Shown here one piece after another: positions 48,694 through 60,033 of a stretch of DNA of 64,000 bases. Each line of letters opens with the position of its first letter. Positions within the stretch are counted from its first letter, which is position 1. The DNA is from Trichodelitschia bisporula (lineage: Eukaryota; Ascomycota; Dothideomycetes; Phaeotrichales; Phaeotrichaceae), in the NCBI GenBank assembly GCA_010356995.1, contig ML996703.1, forward strand, positions 682,001-746,000, written 5' to 3'. The translations under genes and the position numbers were made by a program. Under the pieces are notes generated by a model. It did no database searches. It saw only the letters and a list, made by a program, of their open reading frames with translations, and was not told the DNA's origin.

Positions 48694-51651
48694 ATGGCCG
48701 CCGAGTCTACCCCTACGGGCAACACGCAGCTCGTGCAGCTTAACCATGCGCGAAACCTCGCGCTGGAAGACCCGTCCATGTACACGCGACTCCTCCCCGC
48801 TGTGTTACCCATGATAGGCTCTGGCTCCAATCCTTCGCTAGAGCTACGTATGTGGGGCGCTGAGTTCCTCGCCGAAGTCTTCGCATCGCCTACGCTCCCG
48901 TCCGACGACAAGCAGCTACTGAGCCTGCAAGCGCTACCGGTCCTCAAGGAACTGTTGGAACTGGTCGGAGGTAATACCGCGCCGCTGGAGCTGGCTGGCA
49001 TGATGAAGAATACAATTCAGGCTGCGACGAGCATTTATCCGTTGGTGTTCCGACATATGTAAGTGAATATCCCATCCTTTAATATGTAGTTCGCGGGCCA
49101 TGTTTGGAGGGCATATTTGGCTCGTTTGGTATCATTCGTCATGCTGCAGAAGCAAGTCGCTCTTTGACTCGATGCACCTTCTAACATTGTTCCCCCCAAT
49201 TAGCGTTAAGAACCCAGAAGACCTGGCGACATGGCAGATAATGGGCAGTATCAAGTCCAACGTGCTGCGGCGGATGGACACGGAACTGCCGGGCGTCCGC
49301 ATATGCTGCATCAAATTTGTAGAGCGAATCGTCCAGACTCAGACCCCTGGGGTGATTCCCGACCCGAGAGTACGTCCGCTGAGTGCTACGTCGCGAGGCA
49401 ATATGCCTAACAAGCTGCAGCGCCCTGACCAAAACGAAATATCTCTCGCCCTTGTCCCTCCGGATCATCCCATCTTACCTCCGACGAACATGGAGGCCGA
49501 AGCACATGGACTGCTTGATCGTGTCCTGAGCATTCTGCAGGAGGACTACACGTAAGTTACCGCCAGACGCTACCAGATTGATGGTGAAAGTTGACGTGGT
49601 AGTGACCCCCTCCTCATCACCGCCACAATCAATGGCCTCGGTGCTCTGATGAAGCTTCGGTCTAGCCTTGCAAACAAGATCATCAATGCCGTCCTCAACT
49701 TCAACCCGTTTCGGATGGCAAGGGCCCCGGTGACAGTTGCAAGTAGGTTGATAATGCGGTCAATTGAAAAGACTGTCTGCGTTTTCCTAACTAGCATTCT
49801 CAAGAGGTAAGTCCACTTGAATACGTTATGGTGTAGCTATTGCCCGGGGCGGCGATGCGATACCATTGAGGTGTCAGTATTTGGAGACGGTATGTCCTAA
49901 CCTGTGTAGGGCCCCGCAACATCCGCTTGCACCTAGAATTGACCAGCATATCGGGCGCCTCCACCAGTTGAGAAAGGACTTGCTGGAGGGCGTACCCGAC
50001 CGCAAGAGACCGGCTATCATGGAGACCACAGATGGTACTGACAAGAAGCGTCAGCGCGTAGGAGTGGCGCCTCCTGGCGCTCCCCAGGTCAAGCCTGCGC
50101 CTGTTGTCGTTGCGCCTACGCCACCTGTCGCGCCCATAACTCCTGCGCCTTTGAGCTATGCCCAGTTATTCAGCCTGACTGACGACCCGAATGCCCTGAA
50201 CATGAATGTGCAGCCGATTCCTGCGGATATGGCCGCACGCACGTTAGTGTTGCTGCTACAAGATCATGTGGACACTGGTCGCTTGGAAGCCGCTATCAAT
50301 GTACGTGAGCGAATGCAGATTATTTGCCATGTCTGCCACTTGCGTGCTGCACCGTGCCATGTACCAGCCGGCGAATAGTTGGCTGCTACACAATGGACCT
50401 CCGCGCACCCACCCCTATCCTTACTCCTTCCTACTGCCCCCTCTCCTCCCGCCTGGCTTTATGTCCTACCCTTTTCGCTGTTCGAGATGCTAACCCTCTC
50501 CGCAGGCAGTGCGCAATCGCTACAATACGCTTGTTCAAGCCGTGAGCCTCCTCACCCAAGCCCCCGCAAACGGCGCCGTACAAGCACCGCCACACGTCAT
50601 GCCACCTCCCGAAGACGAAGAGGATTACGAACCTGACTTCGAACCGACCGAAGACGCAGAGATGATTAAAAACCGGATGGAAATGGACTTACCCGAGGAC
50701 ATTGCGGCGGCCAAAGCAAGCACCCAGGATGTGGCGCAGTATCGGCTCCCGCGGCCCGAACCTCTGTCCGATGAGCAACTCGAGGCTGCCAGCCTCGCCA
50801 ACATTGAGCGCATGTTCGCTACGCTCGATGTGCTGCCCAAGCCCAATGCCACACCGGGCCAAACATACAAGCGCGGCTTCCATGAGCCCGTCATCCGCGG
50901 CGCGCTAGACCGGGATAGCTACTTCCGCCTCATTGTCAGGGTGGCGGTACGGCCAACAATGGTGGCTCCAGAGCGTGACGAACTCAAGAAGGAGGAACGC
51001 GGGCCGGCACTGTATGGCGACCTTGTCCGCCACCGTCTCCTGCAGTACATCCTGTCAGACTGGCAGCATCGAATTGGGTATGCAGTTACCTGGTTCACTG
51101 AGGAGTGGCTGGCAGAACAGGATGTGCTGAGGGCGCGGGCGTTGCCCGCAATCGCGGGTGAGGAGGAGCGGCGCACGATGGAACCAAGGCGGAACTACCG
51201 CAAGTGGGTCCTTAAATTCATCGATGATCTAGCCGCGTATCTGGGTGGCGGCAAGACTGATTTGCGAGTCCTGGTCCGATTTATTGGCGAGGTGCCGGCG
51301 CTGGATCCAGAGATTGTGTCGCGCGTGCGGATGCTTGCGAGCGATCCTGAGCGAGAGGGGATTGTTGCTGCGAGCTTGCGCTATTTGGTCCAGTACCGCG
51401 TACCTGCGAAGGAAATGGCTCTCGACGCGTTGCAGGAGGTGTGGCAAGGTGAGTATTTGCTTTTATGAAGGTATAGGGCTAACGATGTGTAGAGAACCAG
51501 TCGTTCGAGTCACCAAATGCGAAGCTGTTGACTATTCATCGGCCGGATTTTGTGGAGCAGAAGCGAAGGGAGAGGGAGGCGGCTGCTATAGTGGCGACTG
51601 TGGTATGTTCTATGGCGCTATAGGGGACTTTATACTAACTGTTGAAAGTAA
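48694..51651 (+). CDS. pta1: Pta1 / symplekin, mRNA 3'-end processing scaffold
   Basis: Scaffold of the cleavage and polyadenylation factor that bridges the nuclease and phosphatase modules. Exons are 48694-49058, 49204-49369, 49421-49551, 49603-49806, 49910-50300, 50506-51448, 51493-51602 and 51649-51651, giving 770 aa. The N-terminal half is helical (HEAT-like), with GVRICCIKFVERIV and MRSIEKTVCVFLTSILKR matching symplekins. A Pro-rich linker and an acidic patch follow, then the conserved C-terminal helical region. The third-exon boundary is an in-frame 51-nt stop-free intron. The final intron (GTATGT, actaac, AAG) is followed at once by TAA. If it is retained, the protein gains six residues and stops at 51623. 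Confidence 0.88.
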
Positions 51652-52060
51652 TCTCTTCCTGGATTCGGTAGAATTGGCGACGGACTTTATCAATGCGAAT
51701 GAGAAAACATGGGGTGTATTTTGGGATCGGACTGCTTCTCCCGTTGACAGTGGCTGAATAGTGTTCGCCTTCGGCGCCTGGCATTGAAGAGTGCGCTGCT
51801 GTTGGTGATTTTGCATGGGTTGCGGTGCCAAGGGGGTTTCACGGTGGTTGCCATTACCGGTCACTCGTATGGCTTGTCTTGCTTCAGTGGGACACTCATG
51901 AGATAACTTGTATTGTATGATAACAGTAGTCTGATGGGGCGTGAGTTGAAGAAATGTTCAAGTAGAATGGGTACCCAAAGAGAGACTGTGACATCCATTC
52001 TGCATTACCTCAGCTGTGCTGGCTCATTACAGGGTTTCAAACGATGTGGACAGAAGATTT
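51652..52060. other. Convergent intergenic region, pta1 / rpc25
   Basis: Shared 3' region; nothing else is seen. Confidence 0.5.
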
Positions 52061-52856
52061 CTACTCCTCCATCTCGTCCACGCCACCCATCGCGTCCTCT
52101 TCCTCCTCAGGCGCCTCCTCCCACCACACGATCGGCCCAAGGCCCGCCTGATCCATGGACCCAATAATCGTGTAAGGCACATCCCTTGACTCTAAACTCT
52201 CATCGTTCTCCGTCCCTTCCGACGATGTAAGACCTGTAATCTTAGGTTTCTGCGGCGTATGATCATGCCACACCTCCGCCTCGACGCGAAAGCGCACAGG
52301 CTCGTTGCGGTCGTAGAAAAACTCCGTCCCGTCTTCCGTCGTCCAGATCCACACATGCTCGTCGTCGCGAAATGTGAACCGCGAGCCTTCAAACAGGTTG
52401 CCTGGCCCGGGGATCCAGATGTCGCTGAAGAAGTCGAGGCCGATGCGCAGCCCTTCCGCCGTCGAGCCCTCGAGGATCACACCTTGGATGATTTCACCTT
52501 TGAAGGGACGGAATACAATCGCCCGGAATACCACGTTGACGTTAACCATGCCGTCACTCTGGCCGATTAGACCTTCGGAGGCTTTAAGAAGCTCCCAGAA
52601 ACAGATGCAGAGGCCCACATTCTGTATGACCTGGATGACGTTAGCCCCTCATTGCAAAGATTTATAGCCGTGTTTCTTAGGATGCTGTACCTTGTTCGCA
52701 TATTTCCGGTTTATATTATCCTCAATGGCCTCTATGCTCGGCTTGCGAAAGTCCTGGGGCGTTATCCGAACGAGGTCGGAAATGGTCGTCTAAATGGTAA
52801 CAGTGAGGACACGTTCAAGATATGCATGCAATAGCAATACTCACGAGGACAAACAT
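52061..52856 (-). CDS. rpc25: RNA polymerase III subunit Rpc25 (Rpb7-like)
   Basis: Stalk subunit of RNA polymerase III, the partner of Rpc17, needed for initiation. Exons on the minus strand are 52856-52845 (only 12 coding bases, MFVL), 52789-52691 and 52630-52061, giving 226 aa. The joined start MFVLTTISDLVRITPQDFRK matches the family, as does YANKVIQNVGLCICFWEL. The second half is the OB domain (FRPFKGEIIQGVI and IPGPGNLFEGSRF). The C terminus is strongly acidic (EEAPEEEEDAMGGVDEMEE), longer than in yeast. The tiny first exon explains why the long frame appears to lack its start. Confidence 0.93.
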
Positions 52857-53429
52857 GCTTGATGGATTCGCGCATGCATACTCTGGTACTACCTTTGCCC
52901 TATCACTTCGTTTTAGCACCGCGCTCACTTTGCTCCCTTCGACCTGAAATCTGAGGTTAAAGTCACATGACTGTGGTTAGGTGATTATGATGCTGTGTTG
53001 CCAAGAAACGGGGGCGCACAGGCCCTGACAAGGATTCTAGAGCGCACGGGCCAAGGGAGGGACGACATCTCTGCCACTTGAACTTCTCCACAAACACCGA
53101 CAACTCCAACTCTCTGCACTACGCGCCGCCCCCTTTAACCTCGAAATTCTTCACAAATCCTTGTGATAATCAGTGAAGCTCTTTTCACAGACAACTGTTT
53201 CCATAGTCCATCGGTATTACTGATACTGTTTGTTCATCCTCCTGCTCCGGCGGGGTTGCTTCGTGGTGCTCTGTCGCGCAGCGTCCGCATCAGTTTCGGC
53301 CCTTCCTTCACTCATCCAGTACGACTCTCATTTCTCTGGCTGTGCCTTCTGCATCAAAGGAGCAATGCAAACTGATGTATTGCAGCATTTTCACCTGAAA
53401 TCAACGCTGTCAGTGCAAGTTCAATTACG
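52857..53429. promoter_or_regulatory. Divergent promoter region, rpc25 / NUFIP-like gene
   Basis: 573 bases between outward-facing genes. The right half is pyrimidine-rich and is probably the leader of the NUFIP-like gene. Confidence 0.45.
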
Positions 53430-55353
53430 ATGAGCGGGCAATTCAACTTCCCACCTCCTCCCCCTCCCCCTTCGAACAACCAGCAAACCCTTCACCCTCC
53501 CTACCATGGTCAAGGACTGTCCAACGGCTACCCGAGCCAGGTTGGAGGCCGCAACTACACACAGGTGGACAATCTGAACCACCAGTTCGGACAGCAACGG
53601 ACACAGCAGCGGTTCGGCGGCGGCGGTCGGGGCCGAGGCGGTTACCACAACAGCAACAATCGTGGTGGTGGTAGGAGCTACGGTTCTCAGAATCCCGGTC
53701 AAGGCCGTGGTGGTCCGTCTCAGAATCTGTCGCAAGGTCATCCCTCCTACAACGGGAATGCAGCAGCAGCTGGTCCGCTTCAGGGGCCATACCACCATGG
53801 ATATCCCGCTCCTGTTCAGTCTAGTTTGCCAACTTCTGGCTACGGGCAGCAGTGGCAACAGCCCATCTCGGGTCCTGCGCAGTCGTCCTATACCGCCCCC
53901 CTCACTCAGACTCCTAATAGTCGGCAATACCCCCCTGCGTCTTACGGCTATCAGGTTGCCCAGTCAGCTCCCCTTCATGGACTGCCAGTCTCGGGATACG
54001 GCATGCCGGCGGCAGCCGTTCCTCCCGCTACTGGGCAGCAGCCCCAGCAGCTGCCGATGATGGGACCGCCCATTCGGTGGGGCTTCCAAGGTGGGCAGCC
54101 GCCTCAGCACACACCCCCGCAGCAGCCGTTTAGAGGCGGTTACCGTAACCGTCCTCGCGGCAACCGCCCCGCTCAGTCGCAGCAGCCGCACACTGAGACC
54201 AAGCCCATCTCCGTCCCCTCGGTCCCAAATTTTGCTACATTGTCACTTCCACCGAAACCTCCCGCTCTCGCTTCTAGTTCAGACAAGCCGAAGAAGAAGA
54301 AGCGGAGGAAGGGAAATCAGCTCGGACTCACTCCTAAAGGGGATGCTCAACAGGATGTTGATGAGGAAATAGATGAAGAGGAGGCTTTTAAGGCGTCTGG
54401 GAAAAGGTTCGTTGCATATTCACCCTTTCACATGTGTACTAACTGTATAGTGCTATCGAGCTGATGCAACCAAACGGAGTTTCTGTTTCGCTGAGTACTT
54501 CAGAGGACGTTGCGGCTTTCATTGCGCAGCGTAGGAAGAACTACCCCACGGCTGCGAAAGTCGAAGCGAAAAAAGCCTTCGCGGAAGCCGAGGCTCAAAA
54601 GCGGAAGGCCGATCGCGCTGCAGCCAAGGCCAAGGCTAAGCAGCAGAAGGCTCAGAAAGCTTCTGAGGCCCAGATAGCGGCCACACAGCCAGCTGATGCG
54701 ATCCCTGAAGATCCAAAGCTCCGCATCGAGTATCTGCGTAAACAGCTGCGTCTTGCCGAAGAAGCCGCTGCGGGCAACAGCACGACTTGGACAGCCACCG
54801 CCGCCAACGGGGAAGCTCATGCTGATGCTTCTGCCGCTGCTCAAGCTTCCAACGGTACCGGCGCCCCCTGCGACTTGATGGCCGCGCTCGAAAAGTCGCT
54901 TGGTTACGTTCGTGAGGACCACGCTGCTCCTGATGTCAATCCAGCCCTCGATAGTCTGGGTAGCACCTCGACGTCGAGCACTGACACGACGGAGGATGAA
55001 CAGGGTGGCCCCACCAAGAGGCGCGTTCAGCATGCCGCTAAACGCGCCCGCGGTGAAGTTCCACTTTGCAAGAACTTTCTCAAATCTGGTCGTTGTAGGT
55101 GGAAGAACTGCAAGTTCATCCACGAATCAGCGAATGCGGGCACTGGTAGTGATGCTGCTTCGCAAGTCCCTCCCCAGAATCCGAAGAAGCGAAAGCTTTA
55201 CGATATGGTGAGTTCTGATTGCAATAATGTCTTCTATAAGCTCTTGTTCGGGTACTAACACTGCCTCAGCTCGTTGAGCAGGACCGCAAGCACGTTTACA
55301 GACTCGGAGTCCAGGCCGTCAAATTCCTTGGCAGTACCGGATTTCTAAGTTGA
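53430..55353 (+). CDS. NUFIP-like protein with a C-terminal CCCH zinc finger
   Basis: Likely member of the NUFIP/Rsa1 group, which helps assemble box C/D snoRNPs in the nucleus. Exons are 53430-54406, 54451-55207 and 55270-55353, giving 605 aa. The N-terminal 330 residues are low in complexity: proline runs, RGG-type glycine/arginine patches (FGGGGRGRGG) and Gln/Tyr-rich sequence. The NUFIP-like core spans the first splice joint, with VAAFIAQRRKNYPTAAKVEA. A lysine/alanine-rich helix follows. Near residue 529 is a CCCH finger, CKNFLKSGRCRWKNCKFIH (C-x8-C-x4-C-x3-H). The RGG patches and finger both suggest RNA binding. The assignment rests mainly on the RRKNYPT motif. Confidence 0.8.
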
Positions 55354-56079
55354 TCGCTTTATTGCTCTCACCGCTTCGCCTTCCCACACTGCATGAGGAA
55401 TCGCGGACAATATTTGACGTTTTATGAAGGTACTAACTAATATATAGACACAAGGGGAAGGGGAAGACGAAGATAATGGGGGTACGAACGTCAAGGGCGT
55501 AAGCGGCAACGAGCAGGTCAATATGGATGAGAACACTGTCAAACAGGCCAACGTCGACGAGAACCCTGTGGAACAGAACATTATCAACAATGGGACGTAT
55601 ACGACCTCTCAAGTCTCTAGAAATGCTTCCAGAAAGATCTGGCGGCTCGCGACAAGGAGCAAACCGACTGTTCGAAAAGGTTCCGGCCGACTTCCACATG
55701 TTGGCCTCCATGGGTTGCTTGCCGTATCGTCCCGGGTGCACTTAGTGTCACTTTGCTACGCATAAATACGGGTAGAGTAGAACTAATGGGCGAGATGTGG
55801 GACGGTTCTGGCTTTGTATGATAGGGCATGGCTTAACCGGGCTTCACAGCTCGTGGTACGGAATAAGGCTGTCGTGTATGATTATCATGACGGTAATGGT
55901 GGTGACTTCTGATATCTAGAACGACAGATGTATGCTGTGATAGTACGCAGTACTGTGATGCTTTCTGATTGGATCTGAACGTTGCTCCGCACGGACCAAG
56001 TCATCGGCATCCGGGCTTGAGGTCGACCAATTTCATGGATTGACCTGCACTTGAGCATGCAAACCCTCCACTTTTCAAT
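55354..56079. other. Intergenic region, SET gene promoter
   Basis: The plus strand at about 55445-55620 has an Asn/Glu/Gly-rich open stretch (around MDENTVKQANVDENPVEQN) that looks mildly coding, but I find no start, splice partner or family. The rest is featureless. Confidence 0.35.
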
Positions 56080-57776
56080 ATGACTGAAGCAGACGCTGTT
56101 TACGTCAAATCTTCGCCCATTGCGGGAAGAGGCCTTTTTGCCAAAAAAGATATCGGCGAAGGCGAACTCATCTTCCGCATTGCCCAGCCCATGATCGCAG
56201 TTCTCGACGTACCCCGTATCGACGACACATGTGCCACCTGCTTCACATGGACGGTGAACCCCACCGGCCCATCGACCGACCACGCAGTCACTGTCAAAGC
56301 CTGTGCGCGTTGCAAGCAGCTCAAATTCTGCAATAAGGTGGGCTACCGACCTCCCTTCTCACAACTTCGGACTGCAGTTTCTAACCTTCCAGACCTGCCA
56401 ATCCCGCGCCTGGTCCCTCTTTCACAAGTTCGAATGCCGCACCCACGACCCGTTGGCCGCGGTCAACACAACCGAGCTTCGCAAATTTATGCATACGGGG
56501 CGTGCCGTGATACGCCTCCTCTTGCAGTGGGAGCACGGGACCATTTCTGCAGACGCGTGGAACGATATGTTGAAGCTGGAGGCATCTGTAGATCGTATAC
56601 TCGCTGCAGGAGGGAAGCGGGCGGTTGAAGTTCGGGGTCTTGGAGAGTCCGCGCTGTGGTATACCGGGCTTAAGGGCAAGTACTCCAATGAGTTTGCGGT
56701 GCACTTGTCCGCTATGGTGAGTGAATTCTGCTCGATATTGGGAAAAGATGCTTATAGTTCAGCTCCAAATCAACGCCTTCACCCTCATAACGCCTACCCT
56801 CGACCCGATAGGCGTCGTCTTCGATCCACTCGCCGCCTGCGCAAACCACTCCTGTAATCCCAATGCCGTCGTCCTTATGGATGGCCCGCACATGTGCTTC
56901 CGCTCCTTGCGCCCCATACTCAAAGACACTGAAATCCTTATATCCTACGTCGACGCCACTAACCCGCGCTCTAGACGACATGAGGAGCTAAAAGAACGGT
57001 ACTACTTCACTTGCACTTGCGAAAAGTGCGCTGCCAGCCCGTCCCACCCTGAGGACGAACTTCGCCCCCTCAACGCTGTCCAGAAAAGAAAGACGCAGGC
57101 CGTCCTCGCGAAAATACTCAAGGAAAATCCGGACCTCGCGCCGGACATCTCACAGCATCCCTCCCTGGACACAGCTCTCGAAGTCCTGGAAAAGCACTAC
57201 TTCGACGAGCTCACTCGCATACGAGTGGCTAACATCCCTTACCTCCAGATCAATGCTAACATCACGTGCACAATCATCGAGGACAGAATTCGGATGGTGA
57301 GCAGCGTGCCTGCGTGGCCGCAACACCGACAGCCGCTCCCCGCGCTGCGGCACGAGTTGTATCTCAACCACGTCTGTACCGGGCGCTGGGCGGACGCGTT
57401 CCTGCAGGTCGTGCTCATGCACACTTTGTCCGACCCCATCCTCTATCCCGCGCCGCATCATCCCGTGCGCGCAGTGCGCTTGTGGACGGCGGCGAAATTG
57501 GGCCTCCTTATTGCGGAGCATGGGGCGCCGGAAACGTGGTGGGGCGTGAATGTGGGCCCTGTGACATTAGCATACTTCAGTGAATTTATAGGGATAGTGG
57601 GAAAGAGTCATGGCGTGGGGAGTAAGTTTGAGAAGATGGCCCGAGAGAAGTGGGAGGATGTTACCTATGGTCCGCTTGTGGCAGGGAACGTTATGGTGAA
57701 GGGCATTGTTGAAGATTCGCTGCGGAGGTTGGTGGAGATTGGGCTGGCGGCGGAGAAGGCGGAGAATGCGGCGTAG
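56080..57776 (+). CDS. SET-domain protein with MYND finger (SMYD-like)
   Basis: Probable protein lysine methyltransferase of the SMYD group. Exons are 56080-56337, 56393-56716 and 56763-57776, giving 531 aa. The SET domain is split by a MYND zinc finger: the N-terminal half has SSPIAGRGLFAKKDI; the finger runs CATC, CARC, FCNKTCQ, HKFEC and is cut by the first intron after FCNK. The SET core has NHSCNPNA (cofactor binding) and ILISYVD. The post-SET cysteines are in YYFTCTCEKC. A C-terminal helical region of about 230 residues follows, typical of SMYD proteins. The substrate (histone or other) is unknown. Confidence 0.9.
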
Positions 57777-57875
57777 AGGCTGGTCGGGCGAGATGCTTCT
57801 ACGCGTTGCTCGTTGTTCTGGACAACGGATGAGGTTTAGGGTAGCGTATGTGGGCTCTCGGAGAAGCCTATGGTG

Positions 57876-57945
57876 TATCAGACAGCGACGCAGACAGCGA
57901 TGCAGCCATCGATGTAGGCAGCGACGCAGGCAGCGCCGGAACGGG
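57876..57945. repeat. Short imperfect tandem repeat
   Basis: About five degenerate copies of a roughly 12-base unit close to gcagcgacgcag, directly upstream of the lysine-rich protein gene. It is non-coding in the gene model, though open in several frames. Confidence 0.5.
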
Positions 57946-58035
57946 AATAAAAGCCCCTCCCTCCTTCCCCACGGTCTCAACCCCTCACAGTCGCAACTTC
58001 TCACGGTCGCAACTCCCAACCTCAGCTACACAGCC

Positions 58036-58614
58036 ATGGCTCTCAAACGCGCTTCCAACGCCTCATCCGGCTCCTCCAAGCGCGTCAAAGCTAGAGCCAC
58101 AACTCCGCCGCCCTCGACCTCAACCACTGATACCGAACCAAAGCCGGACACGGCTAATATCGTGATCCTTGTGCTCCTGGCGCTGATGCGGCGCAGCGAT
58201 ATATCCCAAGCGGATATATGGCGGGTGCTGGGAGCGATGGACTCGAGTCGAAAACCTGGCGGTTGGGAAAAGCATTTGAGACCTACGAATGTGCAGGCGA
58301 TGGAGTTGGCGAAGAAGATGGAGGAAGGGGAGTTTGGTGTTATTGGAGGGAAGAAGAGGGGGCGGCCTAGCGGAAAGAGTGAGGAGGAGAAGGCTGGGAA
58401 GGGGAAGGGTGGGAAAGGGAAGGGGAAGGGCAGGGGGAAGCAGAAGGAGGAGGAGACAGACGTCGAGAGCGAGAAAGAGAAGATGGCGGAGGATGAGAAG
58501 GAGGAGATGACGCCAGAAGATGACCTCGGATCGCTGCCGTCAGTGGGAGAAGTAGTGCTCGAAGCCGGGGATCCCGTTGTCGGAAGTGGCGACAAGGCTG
58601 ATGAGGAAGTTTAG
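58036..58614 (+). CDS. Lysine-rich AT-hook-like protein, unidentified
   Basis: Intronless frame of 192 aa with a good start context (agccATGgct). The N terminus is basic and Ser/Thr/Pro-rich. Residues about 40-95 look folded (NIVILVLLALMRRSDISQAD, then IWRVLGAM and GGWEKHL). An AT-hook-like KKRGRPSGK comes next, then a Lys/Gly repeat (GKGKGGKGKGKGRGK) and an acidic tail. This is the layout of a chromatin-associated protein with a small helical domain. I do not recognise a family. Codon choice in the folded part is like the neighbours, which supports a real gene. Confidence 0.65.
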   Translation: MALKRASNASSGSSKRVKARATTPPPSTSTTDTEPKPDTANIVILVLLALMRRSDISQADIWRVLGAMDSSRKPGGWEKHLRPTNVQAMELAKKMEEGEFGVIGGKKRGRPSGKSEEEKAGKGKGGKGKGKGRGKQKEEETDVESEKEKMAEDEKEEMTPEDDLGSLPSVGEVVLEAGDPVVGSGDKADEEV

Positions 58615-59295
58615 TCGCCTTCGGATGCGGAAGCTTAGCTGTTCGTCTTCAGAATCAGAAATCGATCGGATACATTCCCCTTAATCCATGACACGGTTAG
58701 CAGTGAATCTTAAGCTTCGGCCTCCCGCACATCATCGCCCCACCTCGTATATCGTATCTCATATCTCCAGTCCCACAGCCTAATGCACCTCAAATGTGAC
58801 GTGCCCCACAAATATCCCGCGCGCCGTCTCACGAACGCGGAGCACTGGCCACCTTCTTGGCAGCCTTGCAGTTCATGCATGAAAGCGCCGATCGCACAGC
58901 CCACGTTCCAGACACTCAAAAGGCCAGCCCAGTTTCGAGATCATAAAATTGGCACCGAGCTTCATTTACGCCGTGCGCATGACGTCGGGAAAGAGGCCTT
59001 TCCTCAATCCCAGCGCGCCCCGATTAGAGACTAGCATCAACAGCAAGCAACACGCAAAAACCGCACCAAGAAGCAAGATTGCCCAGCAAAGACACGCGAT
59101 GCACACTTTTGACCGCCGCGCGGAGAAAACAAAGCCCTGGTATTCGATCTGCAGCGCACGCGCTGAAGTCCTACCCGAACAAGCCCTCCACGCAACGCAC
59201 ATGCGAAAAATGGTATCTAACAAGCCCCAGCCAAACCCAGAACCCACGCCTCGCCCTCAAACATCATACAGAGTACCCCCCCAACCGCGTCGCAA
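58615..59295. other. Convergent intergenic region
   Basis: Minus-strand frames at 58966-59247 and 58710-58919 include a hydrophobic stretch and a Cys/Gly-rich stretch, but no intron joins them into a sensible product. I do not call a gene. Confidence 0.4.
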
Positions 59296-60033
59296 TTAGT
59301 GGAAGTAAAGCATAGCGACGACGGCGCCCATGATCAGCGCAACGGGGCTCTTGAGCCCGCTCGCGCCGCTGCTAGGTGCGGTGACAGACTTGGTCGGGAC
59401 GGAGCTCGCGCTCGTGACGGCCTTAGTCGCGGATGCGGAGGTCGCGAGCGTAGTTGTCGTGGCGCTGGAGTCGGTGGCGCTGGTGGAGGTGGCGGCGGAG
59501 TCGGTGGAGGAAGCATCGGCAGAGGTGGCGGAGGCCTTAGCGGTGGCAGACGCGGTGGGGAGGGCGGTGCCGGTGCCGCCGGACACAGCGAACAGGCCGG
59601 AGTAGTTGTTCGAGGTGCCCTGCTTGATTTCGAAGGCGTAGTCGGTGCCGTCGGTGATGGTGCTGTCGACAGTCCAGGTGAAGGAACCGCCTGTGCCGGT
59701 GGCTGTGAGGGTGGTGAGTGTCACTGATAGCGAGAAAAACGCGGAAACAGTAAGCAATGTACGGGTGGGTGAGCCTTACAGGTCAGAGTGCCGACTGTAC
59801 CGAGGTTGCCAGATTCGCCTTTGCGCAGCAGGATAGTCACCGGCTAGAGATGTTAGAGAGACTACGAGAAGTGGAGAAGTGCGCGCAAGTCGTACCTGGG
59901 TCGCATCACCGCCGGACCACTGGATCGTGTACTGCTGGCCGGCCTGGACGGACGTGGGAACCGACGTGAACATGAGCTGGGCCATGGCCGAGGCGGCCAG
60001 AACGGCGACGCTGAGGATGGTGCGGAAGTACAT
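59296..60033 (-). CDS. GPI-anchored Ser/Thr-rich cell-surface protein
   Basis: Exons on the minus strand are 60033-59896, 59843-59780 and 59723-59296, giving 209 aa. A signal peptide (MYFRTILSVAVLAASAMA) is followed by a small beta-type domain (SVQAGQQYTIQWSGGDATQ, then PVTILLRKGES and FTWTVDSTITDGTDYAFEI). This matches the N-terminal domain of fungal Ser/Thr-rich GPI proteins of the Kre9/Knh1-related group. Residues 110-185 are almost only Ser, Thr and Ala and should be heavily O-mannosylated, the type of substrate Pmt4 acts on. The end has a GPI signal: small residues (SSGASG) then a hydrophobic tail (VALIMGAVVAMLYFH). It is placed in the plasma membrane or wall. Confidence 0.9.

Noticed and set aside
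49744-49794. Possible intron (gtaggt to cctaactag) in pta1
   Set aside because: The sequence is conserved coding (MRSIEKTVCVFLTS) and removing it would delete a symplekin motif.
55445-55765. Asn/Glu-rich open stretch as an extra exon of the NUFIP-like gene
   Set aside because: The gene already ends naturally at 55353, and splicing into this stretch yields a stop within about ten codons.
58710-59247. Minus-strand membrane protein between the lysine-rich and GPI-protein genes
   Set aside because: The hydrophobic and Cys/Gly-rich pieces are in different frames with stops between, and no good splice sites join them.
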